Positions 22,641 to 33,292 are shown, counted from the first letter of the stretch. The stretch: 64,000 nucleotides of DNA from Isoetes taiwanensis (GCA_021234155.1 JAJEKV010000070.1:6692602-6756601); one strand, 5' to 3'. Numbers and translations are program-made. Notes: generated by a model from the sequence alone, not told the origin.

Positions 22641-23308
22641 AAGGTCATGTTATGCCTTAAGATCATAATATGTAGCAATGCTTGCGAGCATAGCGAACTC
22701 CAACTGCAAGCATTACTCCATCTAGACATATATAACAACTGACATCTCATGTAGCATTTCATGCACGGTCTACACAACAACAATAACCTACACAATACAG
22801 CAAAACAAAAGCCACAATGTAATAGCAGAGCATCTACATGACAGGAACAACACGCAACGGCATTATCTAGCAAACACTGGCTATCAGCAAGCATATCTAC
22901 CAGGTCTGCAAAACTTAAACCCTACACTAGCGTATCTACCTGGCAGCTTGCTATCTTACGCATTTTTCAAATATTATTAAATCCTTAGCTTGCTTTTAAT
23001 CCGCCGCAAACATTTCTTTTGTCCTTCTTAGGGTATGTGCTTCATCCTCAACCAATCTGCCCGAGCATTTCGATCTGAGAGTCAAAATCAAGCTGATCAA
23101 GCAGGCTTCGACCTGCCTAATGTGATATTCCTGCTTTTGTTCTCATTTGTGGGCGCCAAGTCCTATTGACCTCTTCTTTGATCAGCAAGTTGGGCTGTTA
23201 TCTGGAAGGCCAAAAATGCTGACAGCCAATACCAAATGCAAACATTGCAGGTTTATTGGCCCATTAATTATTTACGACTATTTTAATGGGAAATGGTTCT
23301 AATAACCA

Positions 23309-24005
23309 TCAATGGAAAAGGTGAGCACCCCTAATTCGGGTGGCTGGCTCACCAACGTGCAGAAAAACTTGTCTACAAATTTTGTGCCAGGTCGCTTTGC
23401 CACGCTGGCAAGAGTTTTGATAGAAGAGGCAGTGGAGATAATATGTTATAGGAGGGCCTGAAGGGGCAAGAGGCAGCATAACACCCATTTCAATTCTCCG
23501 CATCACTGCTTGAAAATTTCTTGGATCCGAGCAACACCAGGCTGATTCCACACTTGCCATTAAAATTTCATGCTTGGGCAACCCAAATTCCGAACAAATC
23601 CAACAGGAATCAGGTTCCAGAAAAAACATTTTGCTCCAATTCAAGTCATCCTCTTCCCATTCAAAATTCCTAGAATTGTCGAATTGAAGAACACTATTAG
23701 GAGAGCCAGGGGCAATGATAGGGAAAGTTTAGCAGAGAACAGGGAAATTTTGGGCAACAAAAGGATGAGCAAGCAATCGGATAGTAGTCCATTGATCAGA
23801 CGGCTGTGCAAAGACATTTTTCAAAAACTCCTGCCCTTTAGCAAAGAACAGGAGATTTCTGGGATTTCATCAGAACATGCAATCTGATACAGAACCACGA
23901 AAGGTTTAGCGATATAATCCCAAGAAACTCTACCTGTAAATATTTCGATTAGTGTTCAAGCCATACACCATATATCGGAAGCAGAGCCACAGCCGGAATC
24001 TCTAG
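23309..24005 (-). pseudogene. MAPKKK kinase C-lobe and tail fragment (captured)
   Basis: From 24000 downward the minus strand reads GSASDIWCMA, a stop, TLIEIFTGRVSWDYIAKPF, VVLYQIACSDEIPEI, then in another frame AKGQEFLKN, QWTTIRLLAHPFVAQNF. These are kinase subdomains IX to XI of plant MAPKKK proteins (DIW, EM.TG, L..IG, FL..C, W.A..LL.HPF). The open frame 23644-23309 would be the post-kinase tail (EPDSCWICSEFGLPKHE). Upstream subdomains are missing, and stops and a frameshift make it inactive. Confidence 0.75.
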
Positions 24006-24009
24006 TTGC

Positions 24010-24195
24010 TGATATGATTTCTCAAACAATATTGCATGTTGCTGAAGCAGAAATCCATAGATTGGGTTTAGAAATCCACAAGTTGGATTGAGGAAGCCAT
24101 CGATTGGGCTGAGACCTACAGATTGGCCCGAGAAACCCACCAATTGGGCTGGGAAATCCGACCCATTTGCCTAGAAACCCATGTACTTGCCTAAA
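24010..24195. repeat. Degenerate ~22-bp minisatellite
   Basis: Units of the type GATTGGGCTGAGA(A)ACCCACCA recur about eight times, and the minus frame reads as FLNPxxGFLNPIYGF-like repeats. It abuts the point where the MAPKKK fragment ends. Confidence 0.7.
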
Positions 24196-26500
24196 AAGAT
24201 CAAGGAGTTTTGCTTGAGAAATGTGGGTGTCGATAATCAAACAAAAGTGGCTGTATTTCATGTAGCCTAATCGTGTGGTTCACAACATTGTGAGAATATT
24301 GCTTTGCTCGTGTGGTTAATTCATTATGGAAATTGATGCTTCAAGATGCAATTATAGAAAAAAACTAAATTGATGCTTCCATATGCAACTCTGGGAAAGC
24401 CTAAGCTAATGTATATTACGTGGTCCCAATTTATGATTAATAGTTTTCTGCTACAAACTATGCATATTTGATATATCATAGATGTATATCCCTTAGGAAG
24501 TGTGAATTTAATTAAATCATACTAAGGTATTGTCTACTACAAAGGGCATCTTACATAGGCCTCAGAAAATTAGAGAGAAAAGGGGAAGATTAAGCTTTAA
24601 GAATCACACCCTGTTGCGATTCACTATAACAGATTTGTCCATATCCTTCATGCCAAAATAATGGGCAGTATCTTGTAAGTCAACCGAGTGTAACTCAACT
24701 AAGTGCACAATAACTCAAGCAACCAAGTGCACATTGATGAAGAAAAGTTCCAAAAGCAATGGTCAATCATCTGTTTTCATCAAACAAATTTATGGTAGCC
24801 TACAAATGCTCTAAAAATAACTCAGATTTGCTGTAGAGTAACATTTTTCTCATACGCTATACAAAAACATGCTAGGAATTTAAAAAAGCCCGCCTTCCAG
24901 TATCTTCATATCCAACATGTTTGACAGGTTGAAAATGTTTAGGACCCAACTTCTCGCCACTATTTCGAACCTAGGGGGGGTGCCCATATTCCGTGCACTT
25001 AAGGTTTGAATAAAAAAGAGGCTTAGTTTTTCTGATCAAAACAGGAAAAAAAGCACGGTTCTGGAGAGTTCGAGGATGGATCTGTTACGAGAAACAAAAA
25101 TCAGAGAAATCGGGTCTCCACACCTCCAGTTGTGAGCCTTCAAAGTAGGCATATCATCTGACCATCACCGTTCACCTCCTGCCCATCTAGCGTGCACCAG
25201 AATTTTCAGTTCATTTTTCATGAAGAGGCACGATTCCAGGGCTTCTGGGTGCACGGTTCCAGGGCTTTTGTGAGCGGAAGCTGGTACCAAAACTATGGCG
25301 AAACCTGGGCAAAGGCACGGAATATGGGCACCCCCCCCTATACAGCTTTTAGGACTGAAAATAACTATTTCACACATAATCATTGCATAATAAGTGCTCG
25401 TCGGATCCAGCACATCCAATCAGAAGTGGTTCTGAATTTAATTTTCTTGAACTGTCATAGCTTCCTACAACAAAGTCATGTTCTGGTATCCAAAAGCTTG
25501 CATGGTGCCATCCATCTTTCTTCCTGTCTAAAATCTCTTGAAAGAACTTGCTCGAATGCGCAGAACAAAAACCCCTTTTTTTAGCTTTCTGTATCAAACG
25601 CCCAAAAAACAACCGTTCTTTTTTGTTTTCTGCGCATCAGGAAAAATGAGTGCATCGCTCTTTAGAGTCTGGTCCCTAAATTGAGGATTTTATGCACAAT
25701 CACCCAAAAGATGAGCAGCTGGCCTACATTTTGGTTTTTGAGCAAGGATTTGCTGCAAGTTTGGGAGAGACGGGATTTAAATTTGGGGAGTGTCTCAGAA
25801 ACCTGCTAGCATGTCTTTTTTTTAAGCCAGTAAAGTCGACATTATCAAAATCCATCAGCCGAATAATTCTAGCTGCTGTCGGATGACTACTTATGGCAGT
25901 CCATTTTTACAAAGGTAAGAATCTATATCAAATCTAACAACCAAATAGAAGCTGCATTCTAACGGAGAAGGAAATAAATAAGAAAGAAGCTTACCATAGT
26001 CGTGCCTTTGCTCTGTTTGCTCTACATGCCATATCTGCCAAGCTTAGAAACATTAATGCACGAGTAAAAAAAGGGATACGAAAAAATGCAACAGAACTGA
26101 CGCTGAAGAGCATGGCTTGAACTGCTGCTGTAAGGGGCCTGTAAGGGGCTCGCAGGGGGTGTTTATCCCCTTCATCGATTTCACCCTTTCTTCATCATAT
26201 TTTAATCCCTCAGACATCGATTCTGTTCTGCTCTTGCCTATTTTTGTAGCGGGATGCGTAAATCCGGCATCTAAAATAGCCTTTTCTTCTGTATTTGTAG
26301 CCCGATGCATAGAGAGGAAGATGGTAACCTTGGAGGAGGCAGGGAAGGCAGTATTCTTCACTGCCAATCGAAAAATTCCGCCAGTTCAGGAATCCTAAGG
26401 GACGATGCATCCCAGAATCAAAAGCTGGCCGCCCAAATTTGACGAAACAAAATAGGAAAGAGGACGGATTCGCATGTTTGTGCAGAGCTTTTTTGAGGCA
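24196..26500. other. CACTA interior, no gene recognised
   Basis: Short frames (25192-25584 plus, 26053-26584 minus) have no recognised domain. They may be 5' leader or exon pieces of captured genes. Confidence 0.4.
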
Positions 26501-26514
26501 GACTCGCCCAACAG

Positions 26515-26725
26515 GGGAACCGTCCGAAGTTTTTTTTCCTTTTTTTTCAAGGGCACGTGTCGATCTCAGGATTTGTTTCATCAAACGGACCTATATAAGC
26601 GGGGAACGTCCGAAGTTTTTTTTTCCTTCTTTTTCAAGGGCACGTGTCGAACCCAGCTTCTTCAAGGGCACGTGTCGACCCCAGGTTTTTTTCTCATCAA
26701 AGAAAATAGGCGGGGAACATCCTTT
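26515..26725 (+). promoter_or_regulatory. Tandem ~86-bp repeats with CACGTGTC and TATA motifs
   Basis: CGTCCGAAG plus a T-tract, then TTCAAGGGCACGTGTCGA, repeats. CACGTGTC is at 26554, 26641 and 26669, each within the same 15-bp context. TATATAAGCGGGGAA follows the first. CACGTGTC is a G-box/ABRE core in plants. It may be a captured promoter inside the transposon; activity is not known. Confidence 0.5.
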
Positions 26726-26859
26726 ATATATGGTTTGATAAGACGTAAGAACATGCATATATGCATAAGAAGAAACACAGATGGTGGATATTATATTTAA
26801 GCAATACTTCTAACGTTTTTTTCCCTCATATAGTGGCATTGTTTTAAACTATGGATTTC

Positions 26860-27348
26860 TACTTCAAAACACTAGGACGTTGACATGTCCTTGAGGAAAT
26901 CACGTGATGTAAATGCCAAAATATGTAACAGAGCATTGATGTAAAACTACCAATATGTCTGGCAGTATAAGACGACACAAGCTTATCACAAAAGTTGCAA
27001 AAATATTGCGACAAAATATGACACAAATGAGTAACAAAATTGACCCAAAACTTTAGAACTACCAACGTTATGGTTGACATAAAGCTATTGATATGGTTGA
27101 CTTTAAATGATGTCACAAGCTTTCTACAATACATGTGCAATTAGCATTACAAAAGCTAACATAGATATACCAAAAAATTGACACAAACCTTTCAGAAAAA
27201 TGACGTCGTGGTTGACGCAACTGTATTGACACAAGTTTTGACGCAATTTAGTAAATTTGTATCACTTTCGAGCGTCTGACACAAATTTGACAAACCTTAT
27301 ACGATAGTGACGTAGAGCTTGACGCAAAAAACCTATCCTGTTGTAGTG
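26860..27348. repeat. CACTA 3' subterminal and terminal repeats
   Basis: Motifs TTGACGCAA, TTGACACAA, GTTGACGCAAC and TGACACAAA recur, mirroring the left end, and the sequence ends CCTATCCTGTTGTAGTG at 27348. Confidence 0.8.
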
Positions 27349-27990
27349 TATATTCCGAATGAACGAGGTTGGCAGATCCCCTCTCAAGCTGTCTGGGGCC
27401 TCATACAATTTTTGGAGCGTGCTGCTACGTCTTCTGATCCCTCAGTCCACCGTCAAGCTGGATTCTGTGTAGCCATGAAGTGTCTCCTTCAGTGTTCTAT
27501 TGCGGCACCCTATCTACTATTGCAATCCCAATGCCAGTGCTGGTGCCTTTGATCTTCAGACTTGCCTCCTCATCGAATACCAGTATGCCCTGCAGAAGCC
27601 CACCGTGCCTTTGAAGACATACGCAGTTAGAATTTCTCATTGACGCATCACCTTCAATTGGAAAACATACATCCGATGCGCTCAAAGATAGACAAGATCT
27701 CATACAGAAATACCATACTGAGGCACGCCCTCATAGTAGACAGGATGATTTTGAGAAGGTTCCTGGTTTCCCACCTCTCGAAACTGTTCCTGCTTTTCTC
27801 TCCTCCGAGTGTTCTTTGTTGGGCTGGAGTGTTAGTCCTGTACCTCCAGGCACAGGACTATTCCTAAGTTCCACGCAGCAAGGCAAAAACAAGGGACCAG
27901 ATCAAGCGTTAGGTAGCAAAACCACGCCCCCGCCGAAAGCCACGCAGAAGTCCACGTCCCCGTCAAAGAAGAGAGCCAGACCAGACAAAT
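27349..27990 (+). pseudogene. Coiled-coil retroelement ORF, part 3 with basic tail
   Basis: The frame resumes directly after the CACTA element (PNERGWQIPSQAVWGLIQFLE), with later frameshifts near 27540 and 27630. From about 27740 it reads FEKVPGFPPLETVPAFLSS and runs in frame into GTGLFLSSTQQGKNKGP and a Pro/Lys/Arg-rich end (PPPKATQKSTSPSKKRARPD) with TAA at 27988-27990. The tail looks like a nuclear localisation or nucleic-acid-binding segment. Confidence 0.6.
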
Positions 27991-28105
27991 AACGACCTCC
28001 GAGGAGTTCGGCCTTAACTTAGCGGGATTCTAGGCACTAATGAAGACACTTCCAGAATCCCTGAAATCATGCGTTGATCCAGGAGTCGGTGACTGAGAAG
28101 GCAAA

Positions 28106-29190
28106 CAATGGAAAGCAGGACAAGAAGCATGTCACTTTCAAGGACAAAGGGTAAGCGGGAGGTTCAAACTACTCCAAAGCAGTGAAGCAGTTCTGCAGTC
28201 CATCCCAAAAGAGAAGAGGCAGAATGTATAGAAAAGCAGTTGTACTTCAAGTGCTTCCAACTGGGACATTGGACGCACAGCTATCCTCCGGTGATGAACG
28301 CGGCACTAGCAGAGCTAGGAGGAGAACACGACGACGAAGAAGCTTAAGACTACATCCAGCGTGAGCGCTACACATTCCTTGCGGGTCATTGACTCCGAGA
28401 ATGCCGAGAGCCAATATCAGATCATTTCAACAATCGGAAAATCAAAGCCAAATTCTTCGTAGTGTTGATAGTCACAAGAAGTACCCATAATTTTGTTTCC
28501 CCAAGGATGATAGAAATGTTGAAGCTGAAACCATTGAAGCCCAAGCCTAGGTTACTAGTGTTGGCAAGTGGGGCAATCCGACACACAGCGAAAAAAAGGA
28601 TCAACTTCGACATAGACTTGCCCGGCATCAACATTGGAATGGGAGCAGTATGACCTGATCATAAGTATAGAATACCTTGGCCCGACCAGTGCTATAATTG
28701 ATTACGGGAAGAAGTGACCTTAATGGCGCCAAACGGCAAAGTCATTGAGATAATAGGTAAAGAAGTCACCCCAATCATGCAATGCATGTCTAGTAAGAAG
28801 TTACTTAAATGCATAAAGAGAGAGCAAGTGGCCTACGTCTTCAAGCTCGAAGTTGAAGAGCTAGAAACAGAGGAAGACAAGGAGGGCAAAGCATTAAGCA
28901 AGTTGCCGAAGCGAATAGCCAAGCTAGTGAAGGAATTCCATGATCTCTTTACAGATGAGATCAAGCAATTTCCTCCATACAGGGAAGTTGAGTGTGAAAT
29001 AGCACTTGAACCAGGGACCAAGCCCACAAGTAAGGCACTGTACAGAATGGCAGCTCAAAAGTTGGTAGAATTGAAAAAGCAGTTGCAAAAGCTATTAGAT
29101 CTAGAGTTTATAAGACTTAGTGTCTCCCCTGTTGTACCTTCATTTGCTTAAGAAACTTGGTAGTTTAAAGAATGGATATAAGATGCCACC
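28106..29190 (+). pseudogene. Truncated second gypsy fragment (gag-PR-RT)
   Basis: A zinc-knuckle relic FKCFQLGHWT (about 28245-28275) has its first and last Cys replaced by Tyr. A protease relic STHNFVSPRMIEMLKL (about 28480-28525) has lost the catalytic DSG (now VTRS). The RT N-terminus LVKEFHDLFTDEIKQFPPYR, then ALEPGTKPTSKALYRM and LLDLEFIRLSVSP (28930-29130), is the entry to a Ty3/gypsy RT. A frameshift near 29145 precedes KKLGSLKNG, after which similarity ends. It begins abruptly after the tail of the coiled-coil ORF, so the junction is a recombination or insertion point. Confidence 0.8.
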
Positions 29191-29689
29191 GTCCCACATG
29201 AATCTGATTTCCTTTGTATATATACACAACACCAATTCGCATCATTATTACAATGCTATTTCACCTATTCAGCTGACATTGCAACCATCTTATGGACATG
29301 TGAACTTTCAAAATGTTTAATAACAAGCACTATCTTTTATTCATATTTAAATTTTGCACAGTATCTATAGAGTCAAAAATTTTCATACAATACAAATATT
29401 TGGGACCTACATCTACATGATACACAACAGCTTTTTATCCTAATAGAAAAATGGTTTAAATCGCACATGTTACAAAGCTAGATGTTTCTTAAATGCATTT
29501 CAATTGATAACATATCAATCTCCCCTAATCAAAATCTCTCATCTAACACAAATAAACCCTAAGCCAAAACTACAATTGCAAGTTGGCCTTCTGCAACGTG
29601 TCCACAACAACTTGCCTCAATCCGTTCATTGCAAAATCCATAACTACTACTATTTCAAACTTCCTAAACCACTGACACTAACAAAACTT
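29191..29689. other. No gene recognised
   Basis: AT-rich sequence with short chance frames only. Confidence 0.5.
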
Positions 29690-30030
29690 GCCATTGCATT
29701 TAGCCCGCTTCAGTTATCGACATGAACTAAAACAAACCCGTAGTACAAAACACAACCTAAACAAAACTCGCCTCACATATCCCACTCCATGTGCTACTTA
29801 AGCTACTTTTCAAACCATTCATAGATACACCTGTAGAAATCTCTTTCACAATTCAACTACACATGCAAACAAATCATCCAACCCATCTACATAAAGTTAC
29901 AAGGGCAACCTTCAGTGCATTAGCACCTTATTTTTTCGCTCGAGGGTATATAAATTCGGGGTAAAATTATCTTGACCCTCTCCTCTAGGATGGGCCCTAG
30001 AAACCTTACGAAACTTTTTGCAAGTCGCAA
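29690..30030. repeat. Second copy of the transposon 3' flank repeat
   Basis: The block matches 3511-3720 and then 3941-3990, omitting the segment between and all of the transposase. This suggests an internally deleted or solo end of the DFAEN-type element lying about 400 bp upstream of the kinase gene. Confidence 0.7.
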
Positions 30031-30124
30031 CATCATTTAAATATACAGGAATGGCAAGTAGATTGCCATTCTCTACTTGCCATTCTTGTAACGTGGAAGA
30101 CACTTAGCAAGCAGCCTTCGGAAT

Positions 30125-30397
30125 GCAGGGTAAACAGGCAAAATGTAGGGTAAATCCTCAAAATGCAAGTAAATCCTCAAGAATGCAAGTTCGCTGCTGC
30201 TCCGTCGCTGCTCTTGTGGTCAACAAATTTTTTATTTACATTCTTTATTTGGAACAGTGCCACGTGCCAGAGCGTTACTGGCAGATGCGGAAGAATGCTC
30301 AAGTGTTTTTTACGATTTAAGATGTACCAGCCTGGAACGATTTAAGATTTACGATTTAAGATGTGTTGACTTTTGATACTAACCATGCGCTCCGTTC
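30125..30397 (+). promoter_or_regulatory. Presumed promoter/leader of the kinase gene
   Basis: Short direct repeats occur: AATGCAAGTAAATCCTCAA-like units at 30125-30190, and ACGATTTAAGAT three times at 30311-30362. No clear TATA box is placed at a usual distance. The role is inferred from position only. Confidence 0.25.
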
Positions 30398-32683
30398 TTG
30401 GCTATGGCATCCTTTTTCAAGGCCGGCAAGGCTAATCAAGGTATACAAGGGGCAAAATGGGCTAACATATTAATGACTCTTCCTTCGAAGGTCGACGGAA
30501 TGCTAAGAAAAGGCCCGATCTATGAGAATCAGTGTTTTCTGTTCAAATCTCTGGTCTATTCAGTGGCACAATATGTGGGGCTATGGATTCGTTCCTTCCC
30601 ACAGGAAATGCATACAGAGGAAGCAGCTGCAGTCGGAGAAGAGTTGCTTAGAGTGTTGGAAGGAGGCATGCAGACAGTCCTTCACCTATCTGCAGGCAAA
30701 GCTTCTCCAGGTTTGCTTTTCATCATTCTAGGCAGTTTAGGGCAATTTGGTGAAATTATCGATGATGTCAGAAGGTATTCTCAAATGTGTATTGATTTAA
30801 TATGTCCCACTCTCTTTCCACGATGTCCTGACTGTACAGGCCCAAAGATAGAGCATAATCAGTTTGAGCGCAGTCAAAGTTTAAGACTGATAGATCAGAT
30901 GAAGGATAAGGTGGAAACTGATTGCAATACTTTGCAGGCATTTCTGCCTTGGGCTTACGAACAAGACAAGCTTGCACTGATAAACAATTTAGAGTCTTTG
31001 GATAATGTTGCACGTGGAAATCTTCCGAGACATTATGTTTCTAATGGTTTAATCCCAACATTAAAAACCGGGTTTTTTCCACGGGAAATATGCATTGAAA
31101 GCAAGGATCTAACATTCCTTCCTAAGGGTGATTTGGGAAGTGGTACCTTTGGGAAGGTCTGGAAAGCGTCGTGGCGTAATTCTCCTGTAGCTGTGAAAGA
31201 GTTGAATGCAGAGGAATGCTCCTCTTTCAATGATGAAATTGAGGTGTTTTCAAAATTGGTGGGCAACAATTCGCCTCACATAGTGCAACTACTAGGACAT
31301 TATGAGAGGGAGAAGATTGTAAATGATGATACAGAGAAGACAAGATGCCTTGTTTTAGAACTCATGGATAAAAATCTTAGTGCTCTCATAGGAAGACCCA
31401 AGATTGAGGTCCTTTTAAAGGTTGTGGACATCATACTACAAATTGCAAAAGCTATGAAACATTTACATGATAATGATGTGATTTATAGAGATATGAAGCC
31501 GGCTAATATCTTGGTAAAGGTAAGAGCTGATCAGAGTTTGCTTATCAAGTTGGCTGACTTTGGTGTGTCTAAGGCCAATTTTGGGACAGGCAATAATACG
31601 AGCATGAGGGGCACTATCATGTACATGGCCCCTGAAATGTTGAAAGGGGGGACTAACTACAGCAAGAAGGTGGATGTCTTTAGCTTTGGGGTTTTATGTT
31701 CCCAAATTCTTACTCGCCAGAAGAAACTTGTTGGAAATAATGTAGAACAAGTTGAGACGATAAGGGGTGAGCTCAGAGAGAGAGTTTCGAAAATGAATAT
31801 TCCTGTGAGACTGAAGAATTTGATAGATCGTTGCTGGGAATATGAGGACTCTCAGCGTCCGACATTTGCAGAAATTTGTGACGAATTATGGGGCATCAAG
31901 AAATATCTCTTGATTTCAGAAATTGGCATCATGAAAAACTTAACCAGACATTTAGGATTCCCAATCAGCTGGTGCAAATGTCTTAGTGTCCCTGTGATGC
32001 CTAGAATTTTACCTCGCACTCCTGGACGACTAGCTTATATTGTTAACCCCCGTATGTTTAAGAATTCTTCTGTCAAAGGACTTCCTGTCGACGGACTTTC
32101 TGTCAAAGACTTTACAATTCTTTGCTTAGAGCTTGTCAATGGGGAGGTTGAGATCATTGAGCCGTATCAGACGTTAAAGAGACCGTTCACAGATGGTGAT
32201 GGTGTAGTTCCTCAAAATATAGGATTTGAAAATGGTTCGCAAGATCTAGGAATACTTGGGCACTTCAAAAAGCTTTTAATAAATCAAGGAAAAAAGCTCG
32301 ATCTTTCCCTTGGGATTGGCGTTACTGGCAAATCTACGTCAGACCAAATTATGTTTATAGTAAATTTTCTGAAGATCTACCCAATCTTTAACGGCATTTA
32401 CATTCACGTACGTAAAGAAAATCCTGTTGGGGGGTATGAAGTGGAGCAGCTGTTGGAAGAACTCCGGCAAGCACTGCCTGGCTTTAACGTTGCTGTAGAT
32501 ATGGAGTTGGTCCATATGAAGTTGGTCAATCGTTCCTCATATGATCGAATCTTTCTTTTGGAAGAAGATAAAGACTTGTACGATCTAACAATGATCCCCC
32601 CAGACACTTACATAGCTATAGGCCAGGGATCAAGTGTGTTGAAACTTTTTTCCCCTTCTAGTCCGGAAGCTTCCTACATCTAA
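30398..32683 (+). CDS. Protein kinase with helical N-terminus and unassigned C-terminal domain
   Basis: An uninterrupted 761-codon frame. Residues 1-230 look all-helical with conserved Cys and Trp and no recognised family; the layout recalls the helical bundle before the kinase in plant MLKL-like proteins, which is only an inference. The kinase domain (about 240-500) has LGSGTFGKVW (246-255), Lys267 in VAVKEL, Glu in FNDEIEVF, YRDMKPANIL (Asp365; His of HRD is Tyr), LADFGVSK (Asp387), YMAPEM (Glu413), and DVFSFGVLCSQILT. All catalytic residues are present, so it should be active, most like the TKL/plant Ser/Thr group. Residues 510-761 form a further domain with an alpha/beta pattern and a GIGVTGKST stretch (639-647) that fits Walker A. 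No signal peptide or membrane segment is obvious. The ATG at 30398 is followed by another Met two codons on. A broken tandem copy lies downstream. Confidence 0.9.
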   Translation: MAMASFFKAGKANQGIQGAKWANILMTLPSKVDGMLRKGPIYENQCFLFKSLVYSVAQYVGLWIRSFPQEMHTEEAAAVGEELLRVLEGGMQTVLHLSAGKASPGLLFIILGSLGQFGEIIDDVRRYSQMCIDLICPTLFPRCPDCTGPKIEHNQFERSQSLRLIDQMKDKVETDCNTLQAFLPWAYEQDKLALINNLESLDNVARGNLPRHYVSNGLIPTLKTGFFPREICIESKDLTFLPKGDLGSGTFGKVWKASWRNSPVAVKELNAEECSSFNDEIEVFSKLVGNNSPHIVQLLGHYEREKIVNDDTEKTRCLVLELMDKNLSALIGRPKIEVLLKVVDIILQIAKAMKHLHDNDVIYRDMKPANILVKVRADQSLLIKLADFGVSKANFGTGNNTSMRGTIMYMAPEMLKGGTNYSKKVDVFSFGVLCSQILTRQKKLVGNNVEQVETIRGELRERVSKMNIPVRLKNLIDRCWEYEDSQRPTFAEICDELWGIKKYLLISEIGIMKNLTRHLGFPISWCKCLSVPVMPRILPRTPGRLAYIVNPRMFKNSSVKGLPVDGLSVKDFTILCLELVNGEVEIIEPYQTLKRPFTDGDGVVPQNIGFENGSQDLGILGHFKKLLINQGKKLDLSLGIGVTGKSTSDQIMFIVNFLKIYPIFNGIYIHVRKENPVGGYEVEQLLEELRQALPGFNVAVDMELVHMKLVNRSSYDRIFLLEEDKDLYDLTMIPPDTYIAIGQGSSVLKLFSPSSPEASYI

Positions 32684-33292
32684 TATCCAAACCGGAACAT
32701 GCACTAGAATTTGTATAGTTTTCTTATTAGTAGGTTCCATCTTCCAACACTTTTACTTGTATTGTCATAATACTCAATGCAAACGTGACATAATTTAAAA
32801 TATAAGTTAAATACAATGTTTTATACTGGTCTAAAGAAACGATCTGTCATCAACATTGTATTTCATATTTCTCTATGCCAAAAGCATAGACAATCCTTGC
32901 CAAAGTAATGAGTCTCCTATGCTCTAAAATATAAGGTGGAAGATTCATCTAAAAGAAATGCCAAAAACTTGATTAAACAGGCAGGCATACACAGACCTCA
33001 TTTGAAGAAGGAAAAAAATTTGTGTTGCGTCGATAACACATGAAATGGCAGCGTAAAGAGCCATGTAGTAATATGGGTCCTCAATTCATCTGATATATAC
33101 CATCATTGTAGCTATAAACGTAGCAGCATACTGCAAGAGTTGAAGGAACTAGTGAAAATTAATAGCATAAATAGACGAAAAAACTATTACCTCAGACGAA
33201 AAAAGTGAAGTTGAGGTGCTGCTCTTTAGGATTCCAAAATAACAAATCGAAATAGATAAGCGCCATGCAACAAACAAGATAAACACATGGAA
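32684..33292. other. Spacer between kinase copies, no gene
   Basis: No similarity to the N-terminal half of the kinase was seen, so the duplication breakpoint lies at about 33293. Confidence 0.55.

Larger units (their letters stand above)
14225..27348. mobile_element. CACTA (En/Spm) transposon, 13.1 kb, with TAT duplication
   Basis: The left end is CACTACAACATAATAGGGTG and the right end is its imperfect inverse (CACTACAACAGGATAGGTTT on the minus strand). The first 10 bases are identical, with further matches over about 24 bp. The element is flanked by TAT on both sides (14222-14224 and 27349-27351), the 3-bp duplication expected of CACTA elements. Removing the element and one TAT rejoins the coiled-coil frame exactly. 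It holds a DUF4216-like remnant, a nested Helitron and several host gene fragments, but I found no TNP2-type transposase, so it looks non-autonomous. Confidence 0.9.
6207..28105 (+). mobile_element. Degenerate Ty3/gypsy LTR retrotransposon, twice interrupted
   Basis: The parts lie in one orientation: candidate LTR, gag start, protease, reverse transcriptase, RNase H and integrase (6.5-9.8 kb), then a long coiled-coil ORF (10.6-14.2 and 27.35-27.99 kb). A ~1-kb insertion and the 13.1-kb CACTA element split the coiled-coil ORF. Domain order PR-RT-RH-INT is that of Ty3/gypsy. That the gag-pol part and the coiled-coil ORF belong to one element is inferred from the upstream copy, where the ORF tail abuts the LTR. 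Alternatively they are two adjacent elements. Confidence 0.5.

Noticed and set aside
26439-26800. Overlapping ~100-codon ORFs
   Set aside because: They are caused by T-tracts and the 86-bp tandem repeat, giving repeated FFSFFFKGTC words rather than a protein domain.
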